From Paenibacillus aceti (GTDB lineage Bacteria; Bacillota; Bacilli; Paenibacillales; Paenibacillaceae), in the NCBI RefSeq assembly GCF_003614185.1, contig NZ_KZ987724.1:1232159-1296158 (forward strand): a DNA stretch of 64,000 nt, written 5' to 3'. Shown piece after piece: positions 16,903-24,831 of the stretch (position 1 is its first letter; the number at the start of each line of letters is the position of its first letter). The notes beneath the pieces were generated by a model. The model was given only the letters and a program-made list of their open reading frames with translations, made no database searches and was not told the origin of the DNA. The position numbers and the translations under genes are program-made.

Positions 16903-18807
16903 TTGGTCTTACAGGTTACGAACAGTCCTTTTAATGAAGAACAGGTGGAATTATTAAATCGTTTATTGCCGGGCTTGAACGATGCACAACGGGTGTGGTT
17001 GAGCGGTTATCTCACGGCGATGTTGGGCACTGCCGCGGTAGAAGCGGCTCCAATAGCTACTGCGGCAGCTAGTCAGACAGTGACGGTGAGTACGGCGGCT
17101 TCTGCGATACCTACGACAAGTGAGCCTTCTTCAGAAGTGCAGGTAGTTGCTCCAGTATCCAAAGAGGTGACGGTGTTATACGGCAGTCAGACGGGTAATG
17201 CGAAAGGACTGGCACAGCAGTTGTCACGTAGATTAGAGGGAGAAGGCTTCCAGGTGGCGACGGTCTCGATGGGAGATTTGAAGCCGAACCAGTTGAAGAA
17301 GATCGAGAGACTTCTGCTTCTGGTCAGTACGCATGGGGAAGGCGAGCCGCCGGATGCGGCGATCTCATTCTACGAGTTCCTGCACAGCAAACGCGCTCCG
17401 AGACTGGATGGACTGGAGTTCTCCGTGCTGGCACTTGGCGATACGTCCTATGAATTCTTCTGTCAGACCGGCAAGGATTTTGATCAACGTCTGGAGGAGC
17501 TTGGCGGCAAGCGAATCGCTGAGAGAGCGGATTGTGATGTCGACTTTGATGAAGCAGCGACGGAATGGATGAATCAAGTTCTGGCAGCGCTAAATGCAGG
17601 GCTTGGGGCAGGCTCAGACACTACCGTTCACGCCAATATGTCTCAGGTTACGGGAGACCAGGCCAGCGGAAATTCCTCTGCATACTCCCGGACGAACCCT
17701 TTTAAGGCTGAAATCCTAGAAAATCTGAACCTCAACGGACGCGGATCAGAACGCGAGACACGGCATATTGAATTATCGCTGGAAGGCTCAGGTCTGCAGT
17801 ATCAACCAGGGGATTGCTTGGCTATTTACCCGGAGAATCATCCTCAGCTCGTGCAGGATATTCTGGAAGCGATGGGCTGGTCGGGTGAGGAATTCGTGAC
17901 GATCAACAAAAATGGTGAGCAGAAGCCGCTTCGTGATGCTCTGTTGACCCATTATGAAATTACAGTGTTAACGAAACCGTTGTTAATCCAAGTCGCTGCC
18001 TTAACAGGGAATGCTCAGCTGCAAGAGCTAGTACAGCCTGGGCATGAGGCGGAGCTGAAATCATATCTGAACGGGCGTGACTTGCTGGATCTGATTCAGG
18101 ATTTCTCGTTGCTGGGGTATGCGGCACAGGAAATCACATCTATTTTACGCAAAATACCTCCCCGCCAGTATTCGATCTCCAGCAGCCCCACGGCATATCC
18201 AGATGAAGTCCATATAACGGTGCGCACGGTGAGCTATGAGAGCTATGGCCGGGCAAGATACGGGGTCTGCTCGACGCAGCTGGCGCAGCGCGCTGAGGTT
18301 GGCGATTATCTGCCGGTATATATTCAGCAGAATGACCACTTCCGGCTTCCGGATAATCCGGATACACCGATTATTATGATCGGTCCTGGCACCGGCGTAG
18401 CTCCGTTCAGAGCGTTCCTGGGAGAACGGGAGGAGACGGGGGCAACCGGAAAATCATGGCTTTTCTATGGGGATCAGCATTTCACGACTGATTTTCTCTA
18501 TCAGATTGAATGGCAGCGCTGGCTGAAGGACGGAGTCCTCACCCGGATGGAGGTAGCCTTCTCCCGGGATACGGCCGAGAAAGTATATGTTCAGCATCGC
18601 ATGCTGGAGCATAGCCGCGAGGTATACGAATGGCTGGAGGAAGGAGCCGTCATCTATGTGTGCGGAGATGAGAAAAGAATGGCTCATGGCGTTCACGCCA
18701 CCTTGCTTCAGATCATAGAGCGCGAAGGCGGCCTAAATGCCGAACAGGCTGTGGAATATTTGGCTCGCCTGCAGCAGGGGAAGCGCTACTTGAGGGATAT
18801 ATATTAA
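16903..18807 (+). CDS. cysJ: Assimilatory sulfite reductase (NADPH), flavoprotein alpha subunit
   Basis: 634 residues from TTG 16903, preceded by GGGGGG at 16891-16896. After a 85-residue N-terminal region with an Ala/Thr/Ser-rich linker, a flavodoxin (FMN) domain starts at TVLYGSQTGNAKG (about 89-230). The FAD-binding domain follows (about 255-470, with RQYSISSSPTAYPDEV near 420), then the NADPH-binding domain (IGPGTGVAPFRAFLGE near 494, and a C-terminal YLRDIY). The subunit passes electrons from NADPH through FAD and FMN to the CysI haemoprotein, which reduces sulfite to sulfide for cysteine synthesis. It is the first gene of a two-gene operon with cysI, 27 nt downstream. Confidence 0.95.
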   Translation: MVLQVTNSPFNEEQVELLNRLLPGLNDAQRVWLSGYLTAMLGTAAVEAAPIATAAASQTVTVSTAASAIPTTSEPSSEVQVVAPVSKEVTVLYGSQTGNAKGLAQQLSRRLEGEGFQVATVSMGDLKPNQLKKIERLLLLVSTHGEGEPPDAAISFYEFLHSKRAPRLDGLEFSVLALGDTSYEFFCQTGKDFDQRLEELGGKRIAERADCDVDFDEAATEWMNQVLAALNAGLGAGSDTTVHANMSQVTGDQASGNSSAYSRTNPFKAEILENLNLNGRGSERETRHIELSLEGSGLQYQPGDCLAIYPENHPQLVQDILEAMGWSGEEFVTINKNGEQKPLRDALLTHYEITVLTKPLLIQVAALTGNAQLQELVQPGHEAELKSYLNGRDLLDLIQDFSLLGYAAQEITSILRKIPPRQYSISSSPTAYPDEVHITVRTVSYESYGRARYGVCSTQLAQRAEVGDYLPVYIQQNDHFRLPDNPDTPIIMIGPGTGVAPFRAFLGEREETGATGKSWLFYGDQHFTTDFLYQIEWQRWLKDGVLTRMEVAFSRDTAEKVYVQHRMLEHSREVYEWLEEGAVIYVCGDEKRMAHGVHATLLQIIEREGGLNAEQAVEYLARLQQGKRYLRDIY

Positions 18808-18834
18808 TAGAGGCAGTTGAGAGGAGCATGGCTA

Positions 18835-20565
18835 ATGTCTGACAATAATTTATTGTCTCCGAACAGTGCGCCGCATAGTGATGTGGAGGATATTAAACGC
18901 AGCAGTAACTATCTGCGCGGTAATCTGCGGGAGACACTGGAGGATCGCATTACGGCATCCATTCCCGAGGACGATAACCGATTGATGAAGTTTCACGGCA
19001 GCTATATGCAGGATGACCGTGATCTGCGCAATGAGCGTAATAAGCAGAAGCTGGAGCCAGCTTATCAATTCATGCTTCGCGTCCGCGCGGCGGGTGGAGT
19101 CGTGACACCGGATCAATGGCTGATGATGGATTCCTTATCCGAGCGCTATGGAAATGGCACGATCCGCTTAACGACGCGGCAATCCTTCCAATTGCACGGG
19201 CTCTTGAAATGGAATTTGAAGCAGACGATCAAGGAAGTCAATGATTCCTTATTGACGACGATTGCGGCTTGTGGAGACGTGAACCGTAACGTGATGTGCA
19301 ACCCGAATCCGTACCAGTCGGAGATTCATGAGCAGGTCTATGCCTGGGCCAGTGAGCTGAGCAAGCATCTTGAGCCGAGAACACTCGCCTACCACGAGAT
19401 TTGGCTGGACGGGGAGAAGGTGGAGAGCAGTCCTAGCAAAGAGGAACAGCAGGAGCAGGAGCCGATTTATGGCGCGGTATATTTGCCGCGAAAATTCAAG
19501 ATCGGGGTCGCCGTTCCACCTTCGAATGATGTAGATGTCTATTCCCAGGATCTTGGTCTCATCGCAATCGTAGAGGATAGCAAGCTGCAGGGCTTCAATG
19601 TAACGGTCGGCGGAGGAATGGGCATGACCCACGGAGATACCCATACTTATCCGCAGGTGGGGCAGTTGATAGGCTTCTGCCGTCCGGAGCAGGTTGTCGA
19701 GCTGGCGGAGAAGACGGTAACGATTCAACGTGATTATGGTGATCGTGCGGTGCGCAAGCATGCTCGCTTCAAATACACGATCGATGATCGCGGTATCGAC
19801 TGGTTCATCGAAGAACTGACGAAGCGGCTCGGCTGGAGCCTGGAGGACGCGCGTCCGTACCATTTTGAGCATAATGGCGATCGCTATGGCTGGGTGAAGG
19901 GCAGTGACGGCAGATGGCATTATACATTATTTATTCAGAATGGACGTATTAAGGATGAAGATGACTATTTGCTGAAGACCGGACTGCGTGAGATCGCCAA
20001 GGTTCATAGCGGTGATTTCCGCTTAACGGCGAATCAGAATCTAATTATCGGCGGCGTAACGAGCTATAAGAAGAAGAAAATTGACGAATTGGTGCAGAAA
20101 TACGGATTGAGCGATGGCGCAAACTACACAGCCCTGCGCAGAAATTCGATGGCTTGCGTCGCCTTTCCGACCTGCGGTCTGGCGATGGCTGAATCAGAGC
20201 GCTACCTGCCTTCCTTGCTCGATAAGATCGAGCCGCTGCTGCAGGAAGTGGGGCTGGCGGAGGAGGATATCGTCATCCGTATGACCGGATGCCCGAACGG
20301 CTGCGCCAGACCGGCATTGGCCGAGATTGCCTTTATCGGCAAAGCGCCTGGCAAATACAATATGTATTTGGGCGGCGGCTTCACCGGTGACCGCTTAAGC
20401 AAGCTGTTCAAGGAAAATATCGGCGAAGCGGAAATTCTCGATTCACTCTCAGCGATCATTAAGCACTTTGCAGCAGACAGACGGGCAGGAGAGCATTTCG
20501 GTGACTTCGTCATCCGCAGCGGTTACGTCAAGGAAGTCCGCTCGGGACTTGATTTTCACGCCTGA
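18835..20565 (+). CDS. cysI: Assimilatory sulfite reductase (NADPH), haemoprotein beta subunit
   Basis: 576 residues. ATG 18835 is chosen because GAGAGGAG lies just upstream. A longer TTG reading from 18817 has no such site. Two sulfite/nitrite reductase ferredoxin-like half-domains and two siroheme-[4Fe-4S] domains are present. The cluster ligands are seen as Cx5C in [10 protein letters not shown] (near 440) and Cx3C in GCPNGCARP (near 485). The enzyme carries out the six-electron reduction of sulfite to sulfide using electrons from CysJ. A strong terminator follows. Confidence 0.96.
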   Translation: MSDNNLLSPNSAPHSDVEDIKRSSNYLRGNLRETLEDRITASIPEDDNRLMKFHGSYMQDDRDLRNERNKQKLEPAYQFMLRVRAAGGVVTPDQWLMMDSLSERYGNGTIRLTTRQSFQLHGLLKWNLKQTIKEVNDSLLTTIAACGDVNRNVMCNPNPYQSEIHEQVYAWASELSKHLEPRTLAYHEIWLDGEKVESSPSKEEQQEQEPIYGAVYLPRKFKIGVAVPPSNDVDVYSQDLGLIAIVEDSKLQGFNVTVGGGMGMTHGDTHTYPQVGQLIGFCRPEQVVELAEKTVTIQRDYGDRAVRKHARFKYTIDDRGIDWFIEELTKRLGWSLEDARPYHFEHNGDRYGWVKGSDGRWHYTLFIQNGRIKDEDDYLLKTGLREIAKVHSGDFRLTANQNLIIGGVTSYKKKKIDELVQKYGLSDGANYTALRRNSMACVAFPTCGLAMAESERYLPSLLDKIEPLLQEVGLAEEDIVIRMTGCPNGCARPALAEIAFIGKAPGKYNMYLGGGFTGDRLSKLFKENIGEAEILDSLSAIIKHFAADRRAGEHFGDFVIRSGYVKEVRSGLDFHA

Positions 20566-20578
20566 TAGATTTAGCGCG

Positions 20579-20616
20579 CAGCAGTGCTGGCTTTTTGAAG
20601 CCGGCACTGCTGTTTC
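20579..20616 (+). terminator. Strong terminator of cysJI
   Basis: CAGCAGTGCTGGCTT (20579-20593) and AAGCCGGCACTGCTG (20598-20612) form a stem of about 15 bp with one wobble pair and a four-base loop, then TTTCTC. Confidence 0.85.
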
Positions 20617-20694
20617 TCACGCCCATGACAACTGTGTGCCTCCTCTGCCACTCCTCCGCATATCCCGGCATATATCGTAACGGCCTCTTGCATA

Positions 20695-20846
20695 TCACAA
20701 TACCGCACAAATTGTGACTTCCCCGTATTATGTGATGCCAGTGCTAACCCTTGTCGCTAGTGTACATCATGCGTGATACAAGATCATTAATGACTGCCTC
20801 GCCTAGATATTTCGAAGTATCGTGACCTTTGCACATATTGTGATAC
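20695..20846. repeat. Possible degenerate palindromic repeats, TCACAAT/GTGATAC words
   Basis: Palindromes TCACAAT...ATTGTGA (20695-20717), TGTACATCATGCGTGATACA (20761-20780) and GTATC...GATAC (20817-20846) share related arms. Their centres are about 62-64 bp apart. They may be an eroded member of the four-palindrome family, but the spacing does not fit well. Confidence 0.3.
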
Positions 20847-20900
20847 CTCTACTTGCCGCAATCCCCGGACCGATCCAGCCAATTTCTCCCGTCCAAACTT

Positions 20901-21088
20901 AAAAGCCTGCAAATATGCAGGAATTATCACTCCAAACCCGTGGTTCTGAGTAAATTCCTGCAAAAGTGCAGGCTTTTACCCCTATTTCCTTGAAATCAAG
21001 CCGATCCGAAGAAAATTCCTGCATAATCGCAGGAATTTATCATTTCAGGCCGGAAGTAAGCAAAATTCCTGCATATTTGCAGGAATTT
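20901..21088. repeat. Four-palindrome intergenic element, CCTGCA/TGCAGG core (copy A)
   Basis: Four 26-27 bp imperfect palindromes lie at 20901-20926, 20952-20978, 21012-21038 and 21062-21088. Each has the form AAxxCCTGC-N5/6-GCAGGxxTT. Centres are 52, 60 and 50 bp apart. The three inter-palindrome sequences match those of the copy at 57642 (for example AAATCAAGCC in the middle spacer of both) and, in reverse complement, those of the copy at 37247. Confidence 0.85.
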
Positions 21089-21246
21089 GCCACCAGCGCG
21101 CGATTTCCATGTGAGCACAGGCACTATAAGTGGTAGTTCGATTGCGCCAACATCTTAATTTTACAAACATAACTCCTTAAGATCACGCATTGTAGGGTGT
21201 ACCCACTTCCAACATAATGAAACTATAGATGTTGAGCTAAATTGCT

Positions 21247-21434
21247 GATAAGTGCGAATATGCAGCTATATGGCTACTTTTCAGCCTCCACTCAAGATAT
21301 AACTGCTCCTATACAACTATTCGCAAGGATTTCTTACAAACGGGGCTTTCGTCAGGAAAATAGTTGCAATTACGCAGTTATTCCCTAATTCAAGGGTCGT
21401 TTCCCGAGAAATAAGTGTATTTCAGCAGCTATTA
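21247..21434. repeat. Four-palindrome intergenic element, TTGCA-type core (copy E)
   Basis: Units lie at 21247-21270, 21296-21321, 21358-21382 (AAATAGTTGC...GCAGTTATT) and 21408-21434. Centres are 50, 62 and 51 bp apart, the same geometry as the adjacent CCTGCA element. The middle spacer (GATTTCTTACAAACGGGGCT) is alignable with that of copy A (TATTTCCTTGAAATCAAGCC). Confidence 0.6.
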
Positions 21435-21465
21435 GCTATAGATGTTGAACTGGAGGAAGGGCAGG

Positions 21466-21513
21466 CATCATCGGGACGATCATGGGTTCAACTTATATAG
21501 ATAGTAAATATAA
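21466..21513 (+). promoter_or_regulatory. Candidate operator and promoter of the sugar ABC operon
   Basis: Imperfect palindrome CATCATCG-GGA-CGATCATG (21466-21484) is followed immediately by a possible promoter TTCAAC (21487-21492), 16-bp spacer, TATAAA. No catabolite-response element match was recognised. Assignment is tentative. Confidence 0.35.
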
Positions 21514-21533
21514 AGCGAGGGGGATTTATAAGT

Positions 21534-22910
21534 ATGAAGTTCAAGCCACTGATGATTGCGCTGCTTGCTAGTGCACTGACTTTGGGATTGGCTGCTTGCA
21601 GCAGCGGCAATAATGGAAGCGCCAGCAGCAACGGCGGGAAGAACGAAGGCAGCACGAACACGAACAGTCAGACGAACTCTGGTAACCAAGAAGATACGAG
21701 CAAGAAAGAGGTCAAGATTACTTTCCAGAACATCTACCCGGACCCCAGCGATCCGAAGTACAAAATGCTGCGCACCGTGGTCAGCAATTATGAAGCCGAG
21801 CATCCAAATGTCAAAATCGAGCTGGATTCGCTAAATACCGACCAGCAGAAGGTGAAGCTGAAGACTCAGGCGGCTTCCAAGGAAGTGCCGGACATTACGA
21901 TCGTGAACCCGGCGGCACAAATGAAGCCATTTGTGGATGCAGGCCTGTTTGCACCGCTCAATGAGATGGTTGAGAAGAATGGACTGAAGGGAACCTTCCA
22001 AGAAGGCATCCTGGATTATTATACCTTCGACAACAATCTCTATGCGCTTCCGGACGGCAACAATATCGCCATTGTCTATTATAACAAGAAGATGTTCGAA
22101 GAAGGCGGAGTCAAGGTTCCTACTACCTTCGAGGAAATGGTCGATGTGGTGAAGCAGCTTAAGGCGAAGGGCATCCAACCGATGGCGATCGGGGAGAAGG
22201 ATTCCTGGACTGGTTCCTTCCTGTTCATGAATATTCTGCTCCGCACGAACGGCGGCCCTGGCTTCCTCCAGGATGTAATCGATGGCAAGAAGACGTTTGA
22301 AGATCCGGCGTTCACCGAAGCAGTTAATGCTTTTGAAGATCTGGTGCAGGCCGGAGCTTTCCAGGAAGGAGCCACTTCCTTCGACTATAACGCAGGCGAG
22401 AACTTGTTCAAGACAGGCAAAGCAGCGATGTATTTCATGGGCAGCTGGGCTACAGGCGGTATCGAAGAATCGACAGCTAACGAGAATCAGAATGTCGGTG
22501 TGTTCAAGTTCCCGACCGTTAACGGCAAGGGGAATCCTAATGAATTCATGCTTGCTCCGGGCAGCGCATTCGCCGTCTCCAAGGATAGCAAGCATTTGGA
22601 GGAGACCCTCGACTTCCTGAACTACTTCCTGATCAACTATCCAAAGGAGATGTTCAATCTGAAAGGCGCGATCGGTCTGGCGCAGACCGTGGACGGTGAT
22701 TTCAAAGCAGCCGGATATTCCGATATGGCGATGGAGGTTCTGAACCTGTTCAAGGATGTGAAAGGGGGAGACCTCGCCTTCGACAATACGATGAATCCAG
22801 GTACGGCGCAGGCTCATCTAAGCAGCATTCAGAATCTGTTCGTATCGAAGACAGATGCGGGCGTAGTGGCGAAAGAGCATCAGACGGCTTATGAGGAAAA
22901 TAAAGACTAA
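21534..22910 (+). CDS. Sugar ABC transporter substrate-binding lipoprotein
   Basis: 458 residues with a lipoprotein signal peptide (lipobox LAAC, Cys22), a Ser/Asn/Gly-rich linker, then a family 1 extracellular solute-binding domain (KITFQNIYPDPSDPKYKMLR, LPDGNNIAIVYYNKKMF, FMGSWATGG). It is anchored outside the membrane and delivers a sugar or oligosaccharide to the two permeases downstream. The ligand cannot be told. The operon has no ATPase gene, so a shared MsmX-type ATPase elsewhere probably energises it, as is common for this CUT1 class in Bacillales. Start at ATG 21534 after GCGAGGGGG. Confidence 0.93.
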   Translation: MKFKPLMIALLASALTLGLAACSSGNNGSASSNGGKNEGSTNTNSQTNSGNQEDTSKKEVKITFQNIYPDPSDPKYKMLRTVVSNYEAEHPNVKIELDSLNTDQQKVKLKTQAASKEVPDITIVNPAAQMKPFVDAGLFAPLNEMVEKNGLKGTFQEGILDYYTFDNNLYALPDGNNIAIVYYNKKMFEEGGVKVPTTFEEMVDVVKQLKAKGIQPMAIGEKDSWTGSFLFMNILLRTNGGPGFLQDVIDGKKTFEDPAFTEAVNAFEDLVQAGAFQEGATSFDYNAGENLFKTGKAAMYFMGSWATGGIEESTANENQNVGVFKFPTVNGKGNPNEFMLAPGSAFAVSKDSKHLEETLDFLNYFLINYPKEMFNLKGAIGLAQTVDGDFKAAGYSDMAMEVLNLFKDVKGGDLAFDNTMNPGTAQAHLSSIQNLFVSKTDAGVVAKEHQTAYEENKD

Positions 22911-22952
22911 CACCGGCTTAAGAATTAAGTAGAGGAGATCATAGATCGTCGA

Positions 22953-22999
22953 GGAGACCGGAAGGAAGCGGCCTATGTACCAAGCGCCCTTCGGTCTCC
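22953..22999 (+). other. Intra-operon hairpin between binding-protein and permease genes
   Basis: GGAGACCG (22953-22960) and CGGTCTCC (22992-22999) are perfect inverted repeats enclosing a 31-nt loop, with no T run. Such stems can protect the upstream mRNA 3' end and lower downstream expression, giving more binding protein than permease. The ATG at 22975 lies in the loop, which argues against it as the permease start. Confidence 0.55.
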
Positions 23000-23025
23000 T
23001 TGCTATAAACAACGGGAGGGAACCC

Positions 23026-23919
23026 ATGAATGTACTTAGAGTGTCAGGCTGGAAGATCGCCGCTTTCGTGCTGCCATGCCTTATCATATATAGCTTGCTC
23101 GTGTTCGTGCCGATTCTCGTATCCTTCTATAGCGGGCTGCTCGACTGGAACGGAATCGGAGATGCCAAGTTTATCGGCCTGAAAAATTTCGAGAAAATGC
23201 TAACTAACGACTCCATTTTCTGGCCTGCGGTAGGTAGAACGCTGCTGCTGGCCGGGGTTTCCATGGGCGTGCAGCTCCCGATCGCCCTATGTGTGGCCAT
23301 CTTAATCAGCCGCTATGTGAGGAAGCCTAACTTTCTCGTGTCGAGTTATTTTTTGCCGGTTATCCTCTCGGTCGTCGTCATCGGACAACTCTGGAAGACC
23401 ATCTATAATCCGGCTTCCATGGGCGGCATGCTGAATCAGATTCTGGAATCACTAGGACTGCAATCCTGGACCCATTCCTGGTTGACCGAGCCGAAGATAG
23501 CGATCTATTCCGTGATCGTCGTCGCCCTGTGGCAGTATCTCGGCTATCATATTCTGATTCAATTCACCGGCATTCAGAATATTCCATCTGACATTTACGA
23601 AGCTGCCAAGATCGATGGGGCCAGCGGACTGAAGGCAGATCGTTACATTACGCTGCCGCTCATTGTGCCCATCTTCAAAATCTCGGTGGTACTATCGTTT
23701 ATCGGTTCGCTGCAATCTTTTGACTTGATTATGGTAATGACTGGCGGAGGTCCGGCTCATGCGACAGAGGTCGTGGCCAGCCTGATGTATAATATGTCGT
23801 TCTTATCGATGAAGTATGGATACGGCAGTGCGATCGCTTCTTTCCTGGTCATTCTATGCCTGGTAGCAACGATTATTATCAACGGTTTGTTCAGCAAGCT
23901 GGACAAACGGTATTCATAG
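23026..23919 (+). CDS. Sugar ABC transporter permease, MalF-like
   Basis: 297 residues from ATG 23026 (MNVLRVSGWKIAAF), chosen because GGGAGGG lies 6-12 nt upstream. The longer reading from 22975 starts inside a hairpin. Six membrane segments are apparent. The inner-membrane component motif (EAA loop) is readable as YEAAKIDGASGLKADRYITL near the C-terminal third, the site contacting the ATPase. It pairs with the next gene as a heterodimeric channel of the CUT1 family. Confidence 0.93.
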   Translation: MNVLRVSGWKIAAFVLPCLIIYSLLVFVPILVSFYSGLLDWNGIGDAKFIGLKNFEKMLTNDSIFWPAVGRTLLLAGVSMGVQLPIALCVAILISRYVRKPNFLVSSYFLPVILSVVVIGQLWKTIYNPASMGGMLNQILESLGLQSWTHSWLTEPKIAIYSVIVVALWQYLGYHILIQFTGIQNIPSDIYEAAKIDGASGLKADRYITLPLIVPIFKISVVLSFIGSLQSFDLIMVMTGGGPAHATEVVASLMYNMSFLSMKYGYGSAIASFLVILCLVATIIINGLFSKLDKRYS

Positions 23920-23937
23920 AAGAAAGGGGGAGATAAG

Positions 23938-24819
23938 ATGAGTTACACGGCACCTGTCCTGCGGAAACCAACGGTGCGAAATGATAGACGCGGACGCTTC
24001 TCAGTTACCACTTCCATCGTCTATGTGATCTTCGCGATCCTGATCGTTACTCAGCTCTATCCTTTGCTGTGGCTGCTGATCTATTCCTTGAAGACGAACG
24101 AGGAGATTCTCTCCGGCAGCTTCTTCGCCTTGCCAGCCAGTCTGCAATGGCAGAATTACAGCGATGCGCTCGGAGGCGGACAGTATTTCCGCTACCTGGG
24201 CAATAGCCTGTTCGTCACTTCGGTAACGATGGTCTGTGTGATTGTGCTCGCTTCGCTGACTGGATTCGCCATCGCCCGATTCCGTTGGAAATATGCCAAT
24301 GCCGTGTTGATGGTCTTCCTCGTTGGCATGATGATCCCGATGCAGGGAACCCTGCTGCCGCTGATGATCATCTTCAAGCATCTGGGCATTCTGAATACGC
24401 ATCTGTCGCTAATCTTGCCTTATATGGCTTTTCAGACTCCGATAGCCGTCTTTATTATTAGCGGTTTCATGCGCTCGATCCCTCACGAGATCGAAGAATC
24501 AGCGATTGTGGATGGCTCCGGCGTATTCCGGATTTACTGGAACATCGCTCTGCCTATTTCCGTCCCCCCGATCATGACGGTCTGCATTTTGACCTTCATT
24601 AATATTTGGAATGAGTATATTCTCGCAGCCACCTTCGTTACAGCAGAACGGTTAAAAACACTACCTTTTGGCGTATACAGCTTCGTCAGTCAATATTCGG
24701 TGAACTACGGCGGGATCGGGGCTTTTCTCGTGCTCGGGGCACTGCCGGTCATTCTGATCTACTTCCTGTTAGCGGAGAAGATTACGAAGGGGATGGTCGC
24801 CGGAGCAGTCAAGGGGTAA
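23938..24819 (+). CDS. Sugar ABC transporter permease, MalG-like
   Basis: 293 residues, ATG 23938 after AAAGGGGGAG. Six membrane segments, the first after a basic N-terminal tail (RKPTVRNDRRGRF). The EAA loop is seen as EIEESAIVDGSGVFRIYWNI. It is the partner of the permease 18 nt upstream. The gene is followed after 12 nt by the histidine kinase gene. Confidence 0.93.
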   Translation: MSYTAPVLRKPTVRNDRRGRFSVTTSIVYVIFAILIVTQLYPLLWLLIYSLKTNEEILSGSFFALPASLQWQNYSDALGGGQYFRYLGNSLFVTSVTMVCVIVLASLTGFAIARFRWKYANAVLMVFLVGMMIPMQGTLLPLMIIFKHLGILNTHLSLILPYMAFQTPIAVFIISGFMRSIPHEIEESAIVDGSGVFRIYWNIALPISVPPIMTVCILTFINIWNEYILAATFVTAERLKTLPFGVYSFVSQYSVNYGGIGAFLVLGALPVILIYFLLAEKITKGMVAGAVKG

Positions 24820-24831
24820 AATAAGCTTACT

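Noticed and set aside
19249-19920. 223-codon minus-strand frame inside cysI
   Set aside because: Lies wholly antisense to a clear sulfite reductase gene, has no ribosome site or recognisable domain, and is explained by codon bias of the plus strand.
20901-21434. CRISPR-like array from regularly spaced repeats
   Set aside because: The repeats are palindromes with variable centres, there are only four per element, spacers are homologous between elements rather than unique, and no cas genes are present.
21831-22817. 328-codon minus-strand frame opposite the sugar-binding lipoprotein
   Set aside because: Shadow frame. The plus-strand gene has a lipobox, family motifs and a good ribosome site.
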